Below are positions 13,838 to 14,204 of a stretch of DNA of 14,204 nt, in pieces. The notes under the pieces are model-generated. The model saw only the letters and a program-made list of their open reading frames with translations, did no database searches and was not told the origin of the DNA. Each line of letters opens with the position of its first letter. The stretch's first letter is position 1. The position numbers were made by a program, and so were the translations under genes. This DNA comes from an uncultured Lachnospiraceae bacterium. Its GTDB lineage: Bacteria; Bacillota_A; Clostridia; Lachnospirales; Lachnospiraceae. The stretch lies in assembly GCA_900553635.1 (NCBI GenBank), contig USDU01000047.1:1-14204 (forward strand), in the 5' to 3' direction.

Positions 13838-14204
13838 TTAAATAAACTTGTTCTTTTTCACAGTCTGCACAAATTCCGCGTTGTTCTTGGTACGGGCAAA
13901 CATGTTCAGGATATTCTCCACAGCCTCCTCCGGCTTCAGTCCGTTGAGCCCCTTACGGATAATATCCATGGCCTCCAGCTCCTCAGCTGTCAGAAGCAGA
14001 TCCTCCCGACGGGTGCCGGACTTTGGAATATCGATGGCCGGGAATACGCGCTTCTCCTGCAGCTTCCGGTTCAGCACCAGCTCCATGTTACCGGTTCCCT
14101 TGAATTCCTCATAAATGACGTCATCCATCTTGCTTCCGGTTTCTACCAGTGCTGTGGCCAGAATCGTCAGGCTGCCGCCCTCGCGCATATTGCGGGCAGC
14201 GCCG
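13838..14204 (-). CDS. rho: Transcription termination factor Rho, C-terminal part (N-terminus beyond right edge)
   Basis: The frame is open through the right edge; the first complete codons read [19 protein letters not shown]. The 121 residues visible match the end of Rho's RecA-like motor domain: the segment around the R-loop (EEGGSLTI-type), [17 protein letters not shown], the conserved [20 protein letters not shown] with its arginine finger region, and the helical C-terminus ending [14 protein letters not shown]. Rho is the hexameric RNA-dependent ATPase that stops transcription of untranslated RNA. The Walker motifs and RNA-binding domain lie outside the window. In clostridia rpmE commonly follows rho; here cstA lies between them. 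Confidence 0.97.
   Translation of the reverse strand, partial: GAARNMREGGSLTILATALVETGSKMDDVIYEEFKGTGNMELVLNRKLQEKRVFPAIDIPKSGTRREDLLLTAEELEAMDIIRKGLNGLKPEEAVENILNMFARTKNNAEFVQTVKKNKFI

Noticed and set aside
1..14204. CRISPR arrays, transposases, tRNA or phage genes
   Set aside because: I looked on both strands and found no regularly spaced repeat-spacer units, no transposase motifs and no tRNA clover-leaf sequence.

Overview
The window looks like chromosome of a low-to-mid GC Firmicute, most likely a Lachnospiraceae-type Clostridium. The evidence is the gene order rho / rpmE / DUF1385 / prmC / prfA, a T-box leader, strong AGGAGG-type ribosome binding sites, a zinc-type L31, and protein sequences typical of clostridia. 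Every gene I can support lies on the minus strand, so the window reads from right (14204) to left (1).

Right end: the C-terminus of transcription termination factor Rho (13838-14204). Next comes a complete T-box leader with its own promoter and intrinsic terminator (about 13420-13793). It controls a CstA-family carbon-starvation / pyruvate-type transporter (11639-13339), which ends at a clear terminator (11560-11602).

Centre: a new promoter (11487-11515) and a roughly 150-nt structured leader precede rpmE (L31), which ends in a modest terminator. Then come a DUF1385 membrane protein (YqhQ family), prmC (release-factor glutamine methyltransferase) and prfA (RF1). DUF1385/prmC overlap by ATGA, and prmC/prfA are 21 nt apart. 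This is the classic translation-termination cluster: PrmC methylates the GGQ glutamine of the RF1 encoded next to it.

Left half: prfA runs, 6 nt after its stop and with no terminator, into a cell-surface glycan cluster. It holds an acyltransferase-3 membrane protein, an MBOAT O-acyltransferase, an SGNH-like membrane-anchored partner, a DegT/DnrJ-family sugar aminotransferase, a WxcM/FdtA-like cupin sugar ketoisomerase, two GtrB/CsbB-like polyprenyl-phosphate glycosyltransferases, and the start of a membrane-anchored GDSL/SGNH hydrolase cut by the left edge. Read together, these could make an amino-deoxy sugar, load sugars on undecaprenyl phosphate, and O-acylate an envelope polymer. That joint role is inference.

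The most unusual items are: the T-box in front of cstA; that transcription unit sitting between rho and rpmE; a compact repeat/palindrome element (5330-5525) between the MBOAT gene and its SGNH partner; and two enzymes with changed signature motifs (QADLQ in one glycosyltransferase, HAN in place of HAH in the cupin). I saw no tRNA, rRNA, CRISPR array, transposase or phage gene.
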